64,000 bases of DNA from Microbacteriaceae bacterium (GCA_004297935.1 SCRE01000020.1:1-64000), one strand, 5' to 3'. Shown: positions 1-8,845, counted from the first letter of the stretch. A program made the numbers and translations. The notes: generated by a model not told the origin, from the letters alone.

Positions 1-120
1 GTCGGCGGCCACGGCAGGAGTCGGTGCCGTGCGATGTCGGCGGCCACGGCAGGAGTCGGTGCCGTGCGATGTCGGCGGCCACGGCAGGAGTCGGTGCCGT
101 GCGATGTCGGCGGCCACGGC
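1..120. repeat. 35-bp tandem repeat upstream of radA
   Basis: Three complete copies of a 35-bp unit (1-35, 36-70, 71-105) beginning GTCGGCGGCCACGGCAGG are followed by 15 bases of a fourth copy ending at 120. The complete copies are identical. The array starts at the window edge, so the true copy number is unknown. It ends 28 bp before the proposed radA start and therefore lies in its promoter/leader region. No spacers are present, so this is not CRISPR. Confidence 0.93.
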
Positions 121-148
121 TACAGTGAGAGCGACGATGGAGGTGTGG

Positions 149-1591
149 GTGGCGAAGACGCGGGCGAGCTACCGGTGCAGCGAGTGCGGGTGGACCACGA
201 TCAAGTGGGCCGGCCGCTGCGGCCAGTGTCAGGCGTGGGGCACCATCGCCGAGGCGAGCGAACCGACCGGCATCCTCCGCGCGCTGAAGCCGGTCTCGAT
301 CAGCGCGGCCCGCACCGCCCGCCCGATCACGGACATCACGACGGATGCCGCGCGGCACCACCCGACCGGCATCGCCGAGTTCGACCGTGTGCTCGGCGGG
401 GGGATCGTGTCCGGCGCCGCCATTCTGCTGTCCGGTGAGCCGGGCGTCGGCAAGTCCACTCTGCTGCTCGAGGTCGCCTCCAAGGCGGCTGCCGGGAACG
501 CTCGCGTGCTCTACGCGAGCGCGGAGGAATCCGTCAACCAGGTGCGTCTGCGCGCCGAACGCACCGGGGCGCTGCACGACAACCTGTTTCTCGCCGCGGA
601 GACGGACCTGGCAACCATCGTCGGCCAGATCGATGCCGTCGAGCCGCAGTTGCTGATCGTCGACTCCGTTCAGACGGTCTCGAGCGCCGGCGTCGACGGC
701 CTCGTCGGCGGGCCGAGCCAGGTGCGCGAGGTGGCGGCCGCGCTCATCCGGGTCGCGAAGGAACGCAATCTGCCCGTGCTCCTCGTCGGTCATGTGACGA
801 AGGACGGGTCGATCGCCGGCCCGCGGCTGCTCGAACACCTCGTGGATGTCGTCTGCCAGTTCGAGGGCGACCGTCAGACCTCGCTCCGGTTCATCCGTGC
901 GTTGAAGAATCGCTACGGCCCGACGGATGAGGTGGGCTGCTTCGAGATGGCTGGGGATGGCATCCGCGAGGTGGCCGACCCGAGTGGGCTGTTCCTCAGT
1001 CGTGGCACTTCCCCGGTCTCCGGCACGTGCGTGACCGTCGCGATGGAGGGGCGGCGCGCCCTGCCTGTGGAGGTGCAGGCACTCGTCGTCGCCACGCCGG
1101 CGCCCAACCCGCGACGCGTGGTCAACGGCGTCGACGCGGCGCGCGTAGCCATGCTGCTGGCGGTGCTGGAGAAGCGGGCGAAGATCGTGACGAGCAGCCA
1201 GGATGTCTACGTCTCGACCGTCGGTGGCGTGCGGTTGACGGAGCCGGGCGCCGATCTCGCGATCGCGCTGGCGGTGGCGTCCGCCGTCAAAGAGCTGCCG
1301 ATCAAGCACACCACGGTGGCCTTCGGCGAGATCAGCCTGGCCGGCGAGATCCGCACTGTGACCAGCGGCAAACAGCGGATGTCCGAAGCGACACGGCTGG
1401 GCTTCACCACGCACATCGACGACCGCACCAGGCACATCGCCGATGCGATCGCGCGGGCTTTTCCGGCAGGCGGCACCGGGGGTCAGTCGAATTCCGGCTC
1501 CTCGAACACGGTGTCGTCGCCGATCAGCCGCGCCACGATCAGCACGCCGTTCATGCGCTCGACCGTGTCGGAGGGCAGCGGGCGGCCGTAG
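149..1591 (+). CDS. radA: DNA repair protein RadA (Sms)
   Basis: RadA is a RecA-like ATPase that promotes branch migration of recombination intermediates. The proposed protein is about 480 aa and opens with the family's four-cysteine zinc finger (CSEC then CGQC), followed by the Walker A motif GEPGVGKST, a Walker B strand ending in LLIVDS, the RadA KNRYG motif and a C-terminal Lon-like domain. The GTG at 149 is preferred because GGAGG lies five bases upstream and it gives the usual short N-terminus before the finger; the in-frame ATG at 137 is an alternative. After the Lon-like domain the frame has no stop and runs about 35 residues into sequence antisense to the methyltransferase gene on the other strand, so the C-terminal tail is probably not family sequence. 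Confidence 0.95.
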   Translation: MAKTRASYRCSECGWTTIKWAGRCGQCQAWGTIAEASEPTGILRALKPVSISAARTARPITDITTDAARHHPTGIAEFDRVLGGGIVSGAAILLSGEPGVGKSTLLLEVASKAAAGNARVLYASAEESVNQVRLRAERTGALHDNLFLAAETDLATIVGQIDAVEPQLLIVDSVQTVSSAGVDGLVGGPSQVREVAAALIRVAKERNLPVLLVGHVTKDGSIAGPRLLEHLVDVVCQFEGDRQTSLRFIRALKNRYGPTDEVGCFEMAGDGIREVADPSGLFLSRGTSPVSGTCVTVAMEGRRALPVEVQALVVATPAPNPRRVVNGVDAARVAMLLAVLEKRAKIVTSSQDVYVSTVGGVRLTEPGADLAIALAVASAVKELPIKHTTVAFGEISLAGEIRTVTSGKQRMSEATRLGFTTHIDDRTRHIADAIARAFPAGGTGGQSNSGSSNTVSSPISRATISTPFMRSTVSEGSGRP

Positions 1592-2292
1592 TGCCTGCTC
1601 GCGTCTTCCATGTCGGTGAGTTCTGCCGCCCAGCCGCACTCCAGCAGCCAGTTCCCGACATTCGACTGGTCCAGAGGCTGCCACAGCGCATTATGCAGGT
1701 CGACGCGCGTGCTCACGGTGGCACCGAGCACGCTTCCGACCGCGGATGCTGCGGCCAGTTCCGTCACGATGCGCGTTCTCAACTGCGCGTCGAATGCCAT
1801 CAGGTAGCCCTCGACGATCCACAGGGTCGGCTGCTCCCGCTGCCAGCCCGCGATTGCGGCCGCGTCGAGCCAGCCGACCTCCAGCGCGTCGGCGATGACC
1901 TCGCATCGTCGCGCGGAATACAATCCGGCGGCACGCAAGATCCGCTGTTTGGCCGCGAAAACGCCCTCGCGGTCAACCTCGTAGAGCGCAACTTCGTCGG
2001 GCAACGAGAGCCGGAACGCGCGCGAATCCAGGCCCGCGCCGAGGATGACGACCTGCAGCACGCCGCGTCCGACGGTTCGCAGCACGAGCTCATCGATGAA
2101 CCGGGTGCGCACGGCGATCCACGCGGTCAAGCCGATGCCGACACGCTCCTTGGCCGCCTGCGGCACCGCGGCGGCGAGGCGCACCGCCACCGGGTCGATG
2201 AACCAGGGGCGACCGCGCCCCGCTTCGCTGGCCCGGGCCAAGGCGACTGCGAACGCGGTTTGCCCGACACCAGACAGATCTCCGGTGGTCAT
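1483..2292 (-). CDS. Class I SAM-dependent methyltransferase, leucine carboxyl methyltransferase-like
   Basis: A 269-aa protein of the actinobacterial PF04072 (LCM-like) family of S-adenosylmethionine-dependent methyltransferases. The Rossmann SAM-binding motif is seen as VILGAGLDSRA around residues 85-95, with an upstream PWFIDP segment typical of this family and a downstream Y/EVDRE acidic loop. The substrate is unknown; several mycobacterial paralogues are only annotated as putative O-methyltransferases. It is convergent with radA and the 3' ends overlap by 109 bp, an unusually long antisense overlap. The start is the ATG at 2292. Confidence 0.87.
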   Translation of the reverse strand: MTTGDLSGVGQTAFAVALARASEAGRGRPWFIDPVAVRLAAAVPQAAKERVGIGLTAWIAVRTRFIDELVLRTVGRGVLQVVILGAGLDSRAFRLSLPDEVALYEVDREGVFAAKQRILRAAGLYSARRCEVIADALEVGWLDAAAIAGWQREQPTLWIVEGYLMAFDAQLRTRIVTELAAASAVGSVLGATVSTRVDLHNALWQPLDQSNVGNWLLECGWAAELTDMEDASRHYGRPLPSDTVERMNGVLIVARLIGDDTVFEEPEFD

Positions 2293-2376
2293 GTGAAAAC
2301 TGTACTCTGAGCGACCGGCGCTTCTCTTCGGCGAACGCGACCGGAGGGTCGACGCTTCGCTCCGGCACGCGCCGCG

Positions 2377-3033
2377 TCAGTCGAGCAGGAACTGCTTGGT
2401 CGTCGCGGAGGTGAAGCCCCCGACCGATACTTTCAAGTGATACGACGCACCGGCGGCCGGCACCACCGGGCGGGCGGTGCCGTTGCAGGATGCGGGATCC
2501 GAGCGTGTGCGGTCCCACGCGATCGGGGTGGATCTGACCGTCTTGGCCGGTGCCAGCAGGATCTCGGTGTGTACCGGGTTGATTTGGCAGTCGGTCGATT
2601 CCCAGTACACCTCGCTGCCGCTGGTGATCGTGTACACCTGTGTTGCTGTGCCGGCGTCGAGCGTGCACGACTTCGGGCCGGTGTTCGTCAGCGACAATGA
2701 CAGTTGCGGTTTCTGATCGGCGCTGTAGTTGGTGGCATCCGTGATGGCTTCGACGTCGACGTTCGCGGCCACACACGGCGCGCCCGCCACCTGCGCTGCG
2801 GTCGTCGGGATCGTCGTGCTCGACGGCGAGCTCACACCCGATGCGTTCTTCACAGCCGGTGGCGTCGTTGTCGTTGCGGTAAGCGGTGTGGTCTGTCTGC
2901 TGCTGGCTCCCGGGCGCACCACGATCAACACGATGACGACGATGACCGCGAGGAGTCCGAGAATCACTATCAGCCGTCGGCGCCAATACACTCTGCTTGG
3001 CTGCGGGCCGACAGGATGCTTGATCGTCGACAT
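2377..3033 (-). CDS. Membrane-anchored protein with extracellular Ig-like (DUF4232-type) domain
   Basis: A 218-aa protein with a short basic cytoplasmic N-terminus (WRRR), one strongly hydrophobic segment at about residues 21-42, a Thr/Pro/Ser-rich linker, and a C-terminal beta-rich domain. That domain has the pattern PQLSLSLTNTG followed by two Cys (in SCTLD and STDCQINP), which resembles DUF4232-like domains of actinobacterial surface proteins. It is probably anchored in the membrane with the domain outside. No catalytic motif is visible and the function is unknown. The start is the ATG at 3033; it stands alone between the methyltransferase and the secreted nuclease. Confidence 0.75.
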   Translation of the reverse strand: MSTIKHPVGPQPSRVYWRRRLIVILGLLAVIVVIVLIVVRPGASSRQTTPLTATTTTPPAVKNASGVSSPSSTTIPTTAAQVAGAPCVAANVDVEAITDATNYSADQKPQLSLSLTNTGPKSCTLDAGTATQVYTITSGSEVYWESTDCQINPVHTEILLAPAKTVRSTPIAWDRTRSDPASCNGTARPVVPAAGASYHLKVSVGGFTSATTKQFLLD

Positions 3034-3113
3034 GTCCTCAGGGTACCCAGCGGAGTAGCAAGCCCAGCGGATGCCTGCGGCGATTCATGCGCGCGCCGGT
3101 CGCACACGTGATC

Positions 3114-3138
3114 GGCCCCGGGCTGGTTGCCCGGGGCC
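3114..3138 (-). terminator. Hairpin terminator after the nuclease/5'-nucleotidase gene
   Basis: A perfect 9-bp GC stem (GGCCCCGGG at 3114-3122 pairing with CCCGGGGCC at 3130-3138) encloses a 7-base loop. It begins about 28 bp downstream of the stop codon of the large leftward secreted nuclease gene. There is no long U-tract, as is common for actinobacterial terminators. Confidence 0.7.
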
Positions 3139-3166
3139 AATCACGTTCCGCTCACCGAGTCGGAAC

Positions 3167-6100
3167 TTACTTCACCTTGCCGGCGGCAGGAACGGTCACC
3201 TCCGTCCAGCCGACGACCGCAGCCGAGGCATCCTGAATCACCAGCGACTGCCGACCGTTCTCAAGCCCGTTCGGAACCGTGAATGTCAGGCTGCCATCGG
3301 CTGCAACCTGCAGCCATCCGCCCGCGTTGATGCCCTGCGACTTCTTGACGGGTGTGGCCCAGAACCATGCCGATACCCACTGGCCGGCCATCTTCGCACC
3401 GAGCTTCAGCGTGAGGGTCGTGCCCGGCTTGTGAGCACCGTTCGAAACGGTGAACACGTCCTGCAGCTGGCTGGTCTGCGCAGTGGCCGGTGCCGATGTC
3501 GCCGGGCTGCCCGGCTTCGAGTTGACCGCAATCGTGAGCGGCACCCACACCGTCGTGCCGGACGGCGCGGCGGTGAGGACCAGCGTGCTTGCACCCGAGA
3601 CGTCGGCAGGAACCGTAAGCGAGACGGATGCCGCGCCCACCTCGTTCACCGCAAACGTCGCCGGTGCGCTCGCGCTGCCCTGCCAGGTCGCCGTCAGCTT
3701 AGTGTTGGCCGGGCTGCCCAGCGATGTCAGGTTCAGCTTGGTCACGTCGAAGGACACGGTCTCCCCGGCGGCGACCGCCGTGGTCGGCACGCCGATCAGC
3801 GACACACCACGACGATCGAAGCTCGGCGACAGCGGACTGTTGGCCGTGATGTATTCGATCCACGCATCACGGTCGACGAGCCCGGAGTCCTTCTTGTTGG
3901 CACCCTGAGCGATGACACGGAAGTTGTCCCCACCGTCGAGCAGGAAGCTGAACGTGCCGATGCGGTAGTCGCGCGCCAGGTCGATGGGCTCGCCGTTCAC
4001 CGTGATGCCGGTGATGTGGTCGCCCCTCTCCCGTGTCGGGTCATACGTGTAGCTGACGTTCTTCGACAAGCCCAGGTTGAGGAAGTCACGGCTGGGAACC
4101 GTGCCATCCGCGTTGGTCTGCCACTGCTGCTCGAGCGCAACCTTGAACTGGGCACCGGTCAGTGTCGTCGTTCCGAGGTTGTTCAGGAACGGCAGCACGG
4201 CGTTGGCCTGAGCGTAGGTCACGCTCCCGTCCGTGCCGTACCGCAGGTCGGAACGCAGACCGCCCGGGTTGACGATGCCGATCTCGGCGCCGCCGACGTC
4301 GGGCGACTTCAGCGAGGTCAACAGCGCGTCGGCAACCAGGTTGCCCAGCGTCGACTCCGACATGCGGTCGTCACGAGCGCCACCGAGGAACGCGGTGGTG
4401 ATGTCCTTCGAGACAGACCCGACCTTCTGGTTGCCGATCACGGCAGCCGCGGCAATCGCGTCGTCGACGATGGTCTTCACCTGGGCAACACGCGGGTATG
4501 CGGCGACCAGCTCGGCATCCGCTAGCTTCGTGCGCGCCACATTCTGAGCGACGTAGCTGGTGACGGCCTTGGAGATCGGATCGATCGTCAACGTGATCTG
4601 TCCGATGTTCTCACCGTAGCTTCCGGTCTGCAGGATGGGACGGGTCTTGCCTTCCGCTCCCGGGACCGGCGCATCCCACGCGTACATCTTGTGCGTGTGA
4701 CCGGTGAAGATCGCGGCCACCTTGGCCGAGGTCTTCGTGACGATGTCGGCGAACGCACCGCCCGCCGCGACTTCCTGCTCGAGTGTCGCGCCATCCGGTG
4801 TGCCGAAGCCGGCACCCTCGTGGTACTCGGCCACGATGACGTCGGCCTCACCGTTGAACGGGTTGCCGTCGGTCAGCTGAGCTGCGACGCGGTTGACTGC
4901 TTCGACCGGGTCGCCGAAGTCGAGGCCGCTGATGCCGCCCGGAGTCACCAGCGTGGGCGTCTCCTGCGTGACAACACCGATCACCGCGACGGTCAGACCA
5001 TCGACCTTGAACGTCTTGTACTCGGGAAGAGCCGGCGTCTTCGTGCCCTTGGTGTAGACGTTCGCACCGAGGTACGGGAAGTCGGCAGCGCCCTGCACGC
5101 GACCGGTGAGGTCACTGAACCCCTGGTCGAACTCGTGGTTGCCCACGGCGGACGCCTTCAGCTTCAGTGCGTTCAGCACGTCGATGGTCGGCTTGTCCTT
5201 TTGCGATGCGGATGCGAACAGCGAGGCCCCGATGTTGTCTCCTGCTGACAGGAACAGCGTGTTGCTGTCACCGCCTGCCGCGCGCAACTGCTCGACCGTT
5301 CCGGCGAACTTCACCGTGTTGGCATCGATGCGACCGTGGAAGTCGTTGATGTTCAACAGGTTCAGCGTGACCGGCTTCGGCGACAGGTCCAGCCCGACGA
5401 TGATCGGGTCGTGGTCGGAAGCGCGGTACTGGTCCGGCACGTAGTAGTTCGTGACGTTGTAGTTGTACCGGCTGTACTCGAGCGCAACGGACTCGACCGA
5501 GTTGATGTTCCAGACATCCGCCCCGGTCACGTCCGCGTTCGCCTCCGCGTTGGCGAAGATGTGGTCGAGCGAGCCGACCGTGCCGCCGTATGCGTACGTG
5601 TACTTGTCGGTCTTCGTGCTCACCTGATCGACGTAGCCCGCGTCGGTGAGTACCTTGATCGGGTCCTCCTTCAGGTAGGCGTTGAAGTCGCCGACCAGCA
5701 TGATGTGCGAGATGCCGGTGCTTGCCTTCAGGTCGTCCGCGAACGCGACGAGATCCTTGGCCTGAGCGACACGAGAAGCGTTGGACGCCCCCTGCCCGTC
5801 GCCCTGGTCGGCGTTGATGCCGGTTCCTGAGCCCTTCGACTTGAAGTGGTTCACGATGTCGATGAACGCCTGACTGTCCGATGCACCCTTCTGCTTGAAC
5901 GCCTGGGCGAGCGGCCGACGAGCGTTGTCGAATGCGGTGCCCGTCAACAGGATCGATGAGGAACCGACCGGCTCGATCGTGGCCGTCTTGTAGATGAAGG
6001 CGGTGCGGATGACGTCCTCATTGCTCGGCAGAGCGGATGGTGACCGAACGTAGTCCCAAACAGCGCTGCCGGCGGCCGCGTTGAGCGCGTCGACCAGTGT

Positions 6101-7939
6101 CGACAGCGCGTAGTCGCGGTTCTTCGGCTTGCCGTCGGTGCCCAAGAACTTCGAGGAGTTCTCGATCTCTTCGAGCGACACGATGTCGGCGCCGAGGTCG
6201 TTGATCGCCACGACCTCCTTCGCCTGCTGACGCTTGAAGCTGGCCTCGTTGGCGGCGCCGCGAACATCGCAGCCGGTGTTCACGGTGATCGGGTTGCCTG
6301 CACGGTCCTTGTAGAAGGTGCAGCCGGCCACCTGATCGCCCGTGGTGGCGAAGTAGTTCAGCACGTTGAAGGTCGCAACCTTCACGTCGCCGCCGACATT
6401 CACCGGCGCGGCGGTGCGCGTGTTGGAGAACGTTGCCGGCTGAACCGCTGCCGCGTTGGCGGGGGTCAGTTCGGTCGTCGGCTGTAGCTTCCAGGCGTTG
6501 TTGCGGTAGTCCATGACGACCGGACCGGTGAACGTGACGGCCGAACCGACGCGCACGTGATCGTCGGCAGTGAGCCATGACAGTGGTTTGCCCATGTTCG
6601 CCGCGCTGAGGAAGTTCGTGGACGCGCCGTCGTCGAGGGCGATCGCCAGCGACGCGTTGCGTGCGACGGCAGCGGCGTACTCGGGCGTGTTCGGCGCTGC
6701 CGACTCGGTCGCTTGCACGAGGGGCTTGTCGCCGACCGCGAGACCGATTTCGCCGTACTGGTTCAGCGAGTAGTTATCGGTGATCGTGTATGCGCCCTGT
6801 GGAGCGATCAGCATGCCTTCGAGGCTTTCGCGCTGCTCGGCCGTCGGGGGGATCACGACGGTGGCCGGGGTCGGTGCGGTGAGGCTGGTCTTGCTGAGCT
6901 GCGTGACATCGGCAGCGGATGCGACCGTGAGCTGCGTCATGCCGTTGAACTCGCTGACGGCGCCGGTGACCTGGATGTAGTCACCCGTGTGCACGGTCGA
7001 GGCGGTGTTCGATGATGAAGAGTAGACGAAGAGTCCGTCGGATGCGGTGTGCGTCGCCAGGTCCAGCGCGCCGCCGGTGCCGGGGGTCTGAATGAAGTAT
7101 CCGTTGAAACCGCCGGTCGGGTATGCCGCTGTGACGAAGCCGGTGGTTGTGACAGTCTTGCCCTCAAGCGGGCTGACGTTGCTGGTGCCCTGGATCTCTG
7201 CAATGGCGATCGGCGGGCTCGGGTCACCACCCGTGCCCGGGTCCGTGCCATCGCCCGGATCGGTACCGCCGTCTCCCGGTGGGGTGGTGTCCGGAGTCGA
7301 CGCCTGGGGCGTGATCGTCGGTGTCAGCAAGAAGTCGGTGTGGTTGTCGTCCGAATCCTGGAAGTTCGTGCGAACGATCGATTGAACGTCTGTGGTGGAC
7401 TTCGGCGCCGGTGCCGCGGCTCCCTCGAACGTGTTCGAGGTGCCCCAGCCGAGCAGGTCAACGATCTGCGGGCTGTTCGTGACGGAGCCGACCGGCGCGG
7501 TGACCGGGGCCGTCGTGTTGGCCAGGAACAGCGTTCCGCCGCCGTTGGCGGGGGCCAGGCTGCTCGCGACATCCGGCTTCGGCAGGTCAGCGCCGTTGGT
7601 ACCGTTCGAGCCACCGCCGATCAGATAGTAATCGTGTGGGGCGATTTTGCCCGTCAAAAAGACCACGGTGCTCGAAGGGCCCGTCTGGGTCGCCGGCCGA
7701 TACTGCAGCGTCCAACCGCTCAGGTTGACTTCTGCGTCGCCGGGGTTGTACAGCTCGACGAACTTGTTCTTGTAGGCGGCACCCGCGCTGCCACCGCTGA
7801 GGTACGCCTCATTGATGACGACTTGGGTTCCGTCCGTGCTCGCATGCGCCGGTAGGGCGACGAGCGGACCGGCCGCGAGGCCGAGCCCTGCTAGGGCAGC
7901 TGTGGCCAGTTTCCAGGCCCTGCCGTGTTGATGGGACAT
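3167..7939 (-). CDS. Secreted ExeM/NucH-family nuclease fused to 5'-nucleotidase
   Basis: A 1590-aa multidomain exoprotein. Order: signal peptide (about 1-34, cleavage after AHA); lamin-tail domain (about 38-200); Gly/Asp/Pro linker; OB-fold-like region (about 245-500); ExeM-type endonuclease/exonuclease/phosphatase domain (about 518-850; VATFNVLNY, LEEIEN, VGDFNAY, SDHDP); calcineurin-like 5'-nucleotidase domain (about 865-1110; NINDFHGR, GDNIGAS, GNHEFDQG, GHTHKMY); 5'-nucleotidase C-terminal domain (about 1165-1350); two C-terminal Ig-like regions. It probably degrades extracellular DNA and dephosphorylates the resulting nucleotides, giving one-polypeptide phosphate/nucleoside scavenging. 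GGAGAAAG precedes the ATG at 7939. No LPXTG sorting signal is seen, so secretion is more likely than wall anchoring. A PHO-box-like site lies in its promoter. Confidence 0.92.
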   Translation of the reverse strand: MSHQHGRAWKLATAALAGLGLAAGPLVALPAHASTDGTQVVINEAYLSGGSAGAAYKNKFVELYNPGDAEVNLSGWTLQYRPATQTGPSSTVVFLTGKIAPHDYYLIGGGSNGTNGADLPKPDVASSLAPANGGGTLFLANTTAPVTAPVGSVTNSPQIVDLLGWGTSNTFEGAAAPAPKSTTDVQSIVRTNFQDSDDNHTDFLLTPTITPQASTPDTTPPGDGGTDPGDGTDPGTGGDPSPPIAIAEIQGTSNVSPLEGKTVTTTGFVTAAYPTGGFNGYFIQTPGTGGALDLATHTASDGLFVYSSSSNTASTVHTGDYIQVTGAVSEFNGMTQLTVASAADVTQLSKTSLTAPTPATVVIPPTAEQRESLEGMLIAPQGAYTITDNYSLNQYGEIGLAVGDKPLVQATESAAPNTPEYAAAVARNASLAIALDDGASTNFLSAANMGKPLSWLTADDHVRVGSAVTFTGPVVMDYRNNAWKLQPTTELTPANAAAVQPATFSNTRTAAPVNVGGDVKVATFNVLNYFATTGDQVAGCTFYKDRAGNPITVNTGCDVRGAANEASFKRQQAKEVVAINDLGADIVSLEEIENSSKFLGTDGKPKNRDYALSTLVDALNAAAGSAVWDYVRSPSALPSNEDVIRTAFIYKTATIEPVGSSSILLTGTAFDNARRPLAQAFKQKGASDSQAFIDIVNHFKSKGSGTGINADQGDGQGASNASRVAQAKDLVAFADDLKASTGISHIMLVGDFNAYLKEDPIKVLTDAGYVDQVSTKTDKYTYAYGGTVGSLDHIFANAEANADVTGADVWNINSVESVALEYSRYNYNVTNYYVPDQYRASDHDPIIVGLDLSPKPVTLNLLNINDFHGRIDANTVKFAGTVEQLRAAGGDSNTLFLSAGDNIGASLFASASQKDKPTIDVLNALKLKASAVGNHEFDQGFSDLTGRVQGAADFPYLGANVYTKGTKTPALPEYKTFKVDGLTVAVIGVVTQETPTLVTPGGISGLDFGDPVEAVNRVAAQLTDGNPFNGEADVIVAEYHEGAGFGTPDGATLEQEVAAGGAFADIVTKTSAKVAAIFTGHTHKMYAWDAPVPGAEGKTRPILQTGSYGENIGQITLTIDPISKAVTSYVAQNVARTKLADAELVAAYPRVAQVKTIVDDAIAAAAVIGNQKVGSVSKDITTAFLGGARDDRMSESTLGNLVADALLTSLKSPDVGGAEIGIVNPGGLRSDLRYGTDGSVTYAQANAVLPFLNNLGTTTLTGAQFKVALEQQWQTNADGTVPSRDFLNLGLSKNVSYTYDPTRERGDHITGITVNGEPIDLARDYRIGTFSFLLDGGDNFRVIAQGANKKDSGLVDRDAWIEYITANSPLSPSFDRRGVSLIGVPTTAVAAGETVSFDVTKLNLTSLGSPANTKLTATWQGSASAPATFAVNEVGAASVSLTVPADVSGASTLVLTAAPSGTTVWVPLTIAVNSKPGSPATSAPATAQTSQLQDVFTVSNGAHKPGTTLTLKLGAKMAGQWVSAWFWATPVKKSQGINAGGWLQVAADGSLTFTVPNGLENGRQSLVIQDASAAVVGWTEVTVPAAGKVK

Positions 7940-8004
7940 CTTTCTCCTTCATGATGGATTGCGCATCCGCCACGTTAGAGAGTGCCGAGGTCCTCAGCTC
8001 CACC

Positions 8005-8026
8005 TTCGAGTGAACGCGTGGTGAAG
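8005..8026 (-). promoter_or_regulatory. PHO-box-like direct repeat (PhoP site candidate)
   Basis: Read on the minus strand there are two abutting 11-nt units, CTTCACCACGC (8026-8016) and GTTCACTCGAA (8015-8005). Both match the core GTTCACC and the 11-nt spacing described for actinobacterial PhoP boxes. The site lies just upstream of a possible -10 TCTAAC at 7979-7974, about 65-90 bp before the start codon of the secreted nuclease/5'-nucleotidase, where an activator of a phosphate-starvation gene would be expected. Binding is inferred from pattern and context only. Confidence 0.5.
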
Positions 8027-8038
8027 TTTCGTCCCGTC

Positions 8039-8054
8039 GTGCTCATATGAGCAC
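8039..8054. promoter_or_regulatory. Perfect 16-bp palindrome upstream of the nuclease gene
   Basis: GTGCTCATATGAGCAC is a perfect 8+8 inverted repeat with no spacer, about 100 bp upstream of the nuclease start and 12 bp beyond the PHO-box-like repeat. Uninterrupted palindromes of this length are typical dimeric-regulator operators. No protein can be assigned. Confidence 0.4.
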
Positions 8055-8335
8055 CGAGCGCTCCATTGCGACGGCTTACAGCAATGGGAGCCACCCTATA
8101 AGAGCCAAAGCACGACTTCCAGACGATTCGTCAACTTTGCTCATCTGCGCGATCACACCGCCGCCCTATGATTCTGAGCGAAATCTGAGAAAGCATCCGA
8201 CTGCCGCGCACGGCAGCATCAGGCTCGACACAGGCGCACCAAAGTATCGCGGATCGCCGCCGCCAATCCTCGCTCGCAAGCTCCCTGGCGACAAGGGTCG
8301 CAGAATTGCTGCGCAATTCCCCAACCTCCACCGCG

Positions 8336-8845
8336 CTACAGGCGTTTGAGCATCCGCGTATTGCCGAGGGTGTTGGGCTTGACCCGTGCCAGGTCGAGGA
8401 ATTCGGCAACGCCTTCGTCTGGGCTGCGAACCAGCTCGGCATAGACATCCCGATCGACCGTCTCCGCGCCCATCTCGAAGAATCCGTGCCGGGAGAAGAA
8501 CGGCACCTCGAAGGTCAGGCAGAACAGTCGGGAGAGCCCGAGGCTCCGGGCATCCTCCTCGAGCCGTGAGAGCAGCGCGTGGCCGACGCCGCGTCCACGC
8601 CAGTCGTCGGCTACGGCGAGCGTGCGCACCTCGGCGAGGTCCTCCCACATGACGTGGAGGGCGCCGCATCCGATCAGCTGACCGTCGGTGTCCTCGACGA
8701 CGCGGAACTCCTGCACGGCTTCATAGAAGACGACGAGTTCCTTGCCGAGCAGGATGCGCCGCTGCACGAGTGGTTCGACCAGCTGCTTGATGCCCGTGAT
8801 GTCGCTGGTGCGCGCTTGTCGCACGGAAAACGTCGTCTCACTCAC
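8336..8845 (-). CDS. argA: Amino-acid N-acetyltransferase (actinobacterial N-acetylglutamate synthase)
   Basis: A 169-aa GNAT protein of the short actinobacterial N-acetylglutamate synthase type (like M. tuberculosis Rv2747), which acetylates glutamate in the first step of arginine biosynthesis. Family landmarks are visible: RQARTSDI near the start, FYEAVQEF, GCGALHV, the acetyl-CoA loop RGRGVGHALL, LTFEVPFFSRHGF, and the C-terminal VKPNTLGNTRML. The GTG at 8845 fits the family length and places RQARTSD near the N-terminus; longer upstream extensions are low-complexity and unsupported. There are no other arginine genes here; the enzyme is often encoded away from the arg operon. Confidence 0.93.
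   Translation of the reverse strand: MSETTFSVRQARTSDITGIKQLVEPLVQRRILLGKELVVFYEAVQEFRVVEDTDGQLIGCGALHVMWEDLAEVRTLAVADDWRGRGVGHALLSRLEEDARSLGLSRLFCLTFEVPFFSRHGFFEMGAETVDRDVYAELVRSPDEGVAEFLDLARVKPNTLGNTRMLKRL

Larger units (their letters stand above)
7940..8335. other. Intergenic region: nuclease promoter side and argA 3' side
   Basis: There is no convincing gene in these 396 bases. The left half holds the promoter of the leftward nuclease gene: a possible -10 TCTAAC (minus strand, 7979-7974), the PHO-box-like repeat at 8005-8026 and a perfect 16-bp palindrome at 8039-8054. The right end holds a 7-bp stem hairpin (GAATTGC/GCAATTC, 8303-8319) just downstream of the argA stop codon, a weak terminator candidate without a U-tract. 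Confidence 0.6.

Noticed and set aside
1-120. CRISPR array
   Set aside because: The repeat units are directly adjacent with no spacers and no cas genes are nearby.
1027-2310. 427-codon rightward open frame overlapping radA and the methyltransferase
   Set aside because: Shadow of two real genes with Arg/Gly-rich random composition.
8047-8349. 100-codon rightward frame between the nuclease gene and argA
   Set aside because: It runs into the antisense of argA and has no motif or ribosome site.
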